Shown: in pieces, positions 14,016 to 15,221 of the stretch
Layout of the letters: each line of letters starts with the position of its first letter
Numbering within the stretch: the first letter of the stretch is position 1
Origin: an uncultured Lachnospira sp.
GTDB taxonomy: Bacteria > Bacillota > Clostridia > Lachnospirales > Lachnospiraceae
Direction: 5' to 3'
Length of the DNA: 15,221 nucleotides
NCBI GenBank assembly: GCA_934358235.1
Contig: CAKRKK010000039.1
Location: forward strand, 1 to 15,221
Notes under the pieces: generated by a model
Database searches by the model: none
Told to the model about the DNA's origin: nothing
What the model saw: only the letters and a program-made list of their open reading frames with translations
Translations under genes and position numbers: made by a program

Positions 14016-15221
14016 TTATTTATCCTCTGGTGTATGCCACTTCCATTCTGAAACCTCAGGAAGATCCATGCCATACTCACTTATATACTGCTTATGTGCT
14101 ACAAGTGTATCTCTCATTTTCTGAAGAAGGTATGCACCCTTATTACCAAGCTGTGGCAGAGCATTAATAACAGCCTGTACAAGATGATAACGGTCAATCT
14201 CGTTCTGTACTCTCATATCGAATGGTGTAGTAATTGTACCCTCTTCCTGATATCCGAATACCTTAAGGTTTCTGTTATGTCTGTAATATGTAAGCTCATG
14301 TATAAGTGTTGGATAGCCGTGGAAAGCAAATATAATTGGCTTATCCTTTGTAAACAATGCATCATAATCAGTATCTGAAAGTCCGTGTGGATGCTGTGTG
14401 TTTGACTGAAGCTTAAACAGGTCAACTACATTGATAAATCTAATCTTTAATTCAGGCATATTATCTCTTAATATTGTAACTGCTGCCAAAGCCTCAAGTG
14501 TAGGTGTTTCACCACAGCCTGCTATTACAACATCTGGTTCTACACCCTGGTCATTGCTTGCCCATTCCCAGATGCCAACACCCTGTGTACAATGCTTAAC
14601 AGCCTGCTCCATAGTAAGCCACTGTGGTCTAGGATGCTTTGATGTAACAAGAACGTTAACATAGTTACGGCTTCTTATACAATGATCAAAGCATGAAAGC
14701 AGACAGTTAGTATCTGGTGGAAGATACATTCTTACGACATCCGCCTTTTTATTAGCTATATGGTCAAGGAAGCCTGGATCCTGATGAGTGAAGCCGTTGT
14801 GATCCTGCTGCCATACGTTTGATGAAAGTATAAGGTTAAGTGATGCAATAGACTGTCTCCAAGGAAGCTGTGAACATACCTTTAACCACTTTGCATGCTG
14901 TGCTGCCATAGAATCTACTATTCTTATAAATGCTTCATAGCTTGCAAAGAAGCCGTGACGTCCTGTAAGCAGATATCCCTCTAACCAGCCCTCGCACATA
15001 TGCTCAGAAAGCATTGAATCCATAACACGTCCATCCTTAGCTAGGAATTCGTCATTATCCTTAAGTGCATTGTTCCAGTCTCTGTTAGTTTCCTCAAATA
15101 CTTTGCCAAGTCTGTTAGACATAGTTTCATCTGGTCCAAAGATTCTGAAATTCTTAGTTTCTTCGTTCAGCTTAAATATATCCCTTACAAAGCCTCCAAG
15201 TTCAATCATATCCTGACCTTC
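14016..15221 (-). CDS. xfp: Phosphoketolase (XFP family), C-terminal half only
   Basis: The frame is open to the window edge (codons for E-G-Q-D precede the first Met at 15209), so the 401 residues seen are the C-terminal half of a protein usually near 800 residues; the Met at 15209 is internal. Motifs: [11 protein letters not shown] (28-38 of the visible part), [20 protein letters not shown] (71-90), [26 protein letters not shown] (133-151), [40 protein letters not shown] and [14 protein letters not shown]. These are diagnostic for xylulose-5-phosphate/fructose-6-phosphate phosphoketolase. The enzyme uses thiamine diphosphate and phosphate to cleave xylulose 5-phosphate into acetyl phosphate and glyceraldehyde 3-phosphate. 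The thiamine diphosphate phosphate-binding N-terminal domain lies beyond the edge. Together with xylB downstream it defines a phosphoketolase route for pentoses. Confidence 0.95.
   Translation of the reverse strand, partial: EGQDMIELGGFVRDIFKLNEETKNFRIFGPDETMSNRLGKVFEETNRDWNNALKDNDEFLAKDGRVMDSMLSEHMCEGWLEGYLLTGRHGFFASYEAFIRIVDSMAAQHAKWLKVCSQLPWRQSIASLNLILSSNVWQQDHNGFTHQDPGFLDHIANKKADVVRMYLPPDTNCLLSCFDHCIRSRNYVNVLVTSKHPRPQWLTMEQAVKHCTQGVGIWEWASNDQGVEPDVVIAGCGETPTLEALAAVTILRDNMPELKIRFINVVDLFKLQSNTQHPHGLSDTDYDALFTKDKPIIFAFHGYPTLIHELTYYRHNRNLKVFGYQEEGTITTPFDMRVQNEIDRYHLVQAVINALPQLGNKGAYLLQKMRDTLVAHKQYISEYGMDLPEVSEWKWHTPEDK

Noticed and set aside
14016..15209. Phosphoketolase as a complete 397-residue gene starting at 15209
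   Set aside because: The frame continues to the window edge, the sequence begins in mid-domain and the family is about twice this length; the Met is internal.

Overview
The window looks like a chromosomal segment of a low-GC Firmicute, most likely a Lachnospiraceae gut anaerobe (Lachnospira/Eubacterium/Roseburia-like). This placement is inferred from the AT-rich sequence with heavy ATA and AGA codon use, the strong GGAGG-type ribosome binding sites, the tetrahydrofolate riboswitch upstream of folT, the clostridial S8 peptidase and the families present. All fourteen genes I can support lie on the minus strand, so transcription runs from right to left. Both end genes are cut by the window.

Right third (about 15221 to 8962): a pentose-use operon. 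In transcription order it holds the C-terminal half of a phosphoketolase, an L-fucose/L-arabinose isomerase family enzyme, xylulokinase (xylB), a small-type transaldolase, and a ROK-family repressor whose start codon directly follows the transaldolase stop codon. The likely route is ketopentose formation by the isomerase, phosphorylation to xylulose 5-phosphate by XylB, and cleavage by phosphoketolase to acetyl phosphate and glyceraldehyde 3-phosphate, with transaldolase linking to hexose phosphates. A perfect 14-bp inverted repeat between the isomerase gene and xylB is the best candidate control element. A DUF2079 multi-spanning membrane protein follows the repressor after only 27 bp.

Middle (about 7150 to 2562): an amino-acid and housekeeping run. 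It comprises an AspC-type aminotransferase, a HisC-type aminotransferase with a GTG start, the queuosine enzyme QueH, a coupled protein with a LiaF-like beta domain and a long acidic tail, and a solitary AbiEi/DUF6088-like winged-helix protein.

Left part (about 2554 to 1): a well-formed promoter, a tetrahydrofolate riboswitch with an 8-bp hairpin that masks the folT ribosome binding site, the folate ECF transporter gene folT, a YfcE-type metallophosphoesterase, a small two-helix membrane protein with a CxxC-CxxC zinc ribbon ending at a rho-independent terminator, and the N-terminal part of a clostridial S8 (Csp-like) peptidase. No tRNA, rRNA, CRISPR array, insertion sequence or phage gene was seen, and no gene-free stretch exceeds 300 bases. 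I found no clearly undescribed multi-gene system. The most informative items are the riboswitch expression platform, the palindrome before xylB and the isomerase of unknown substrate.
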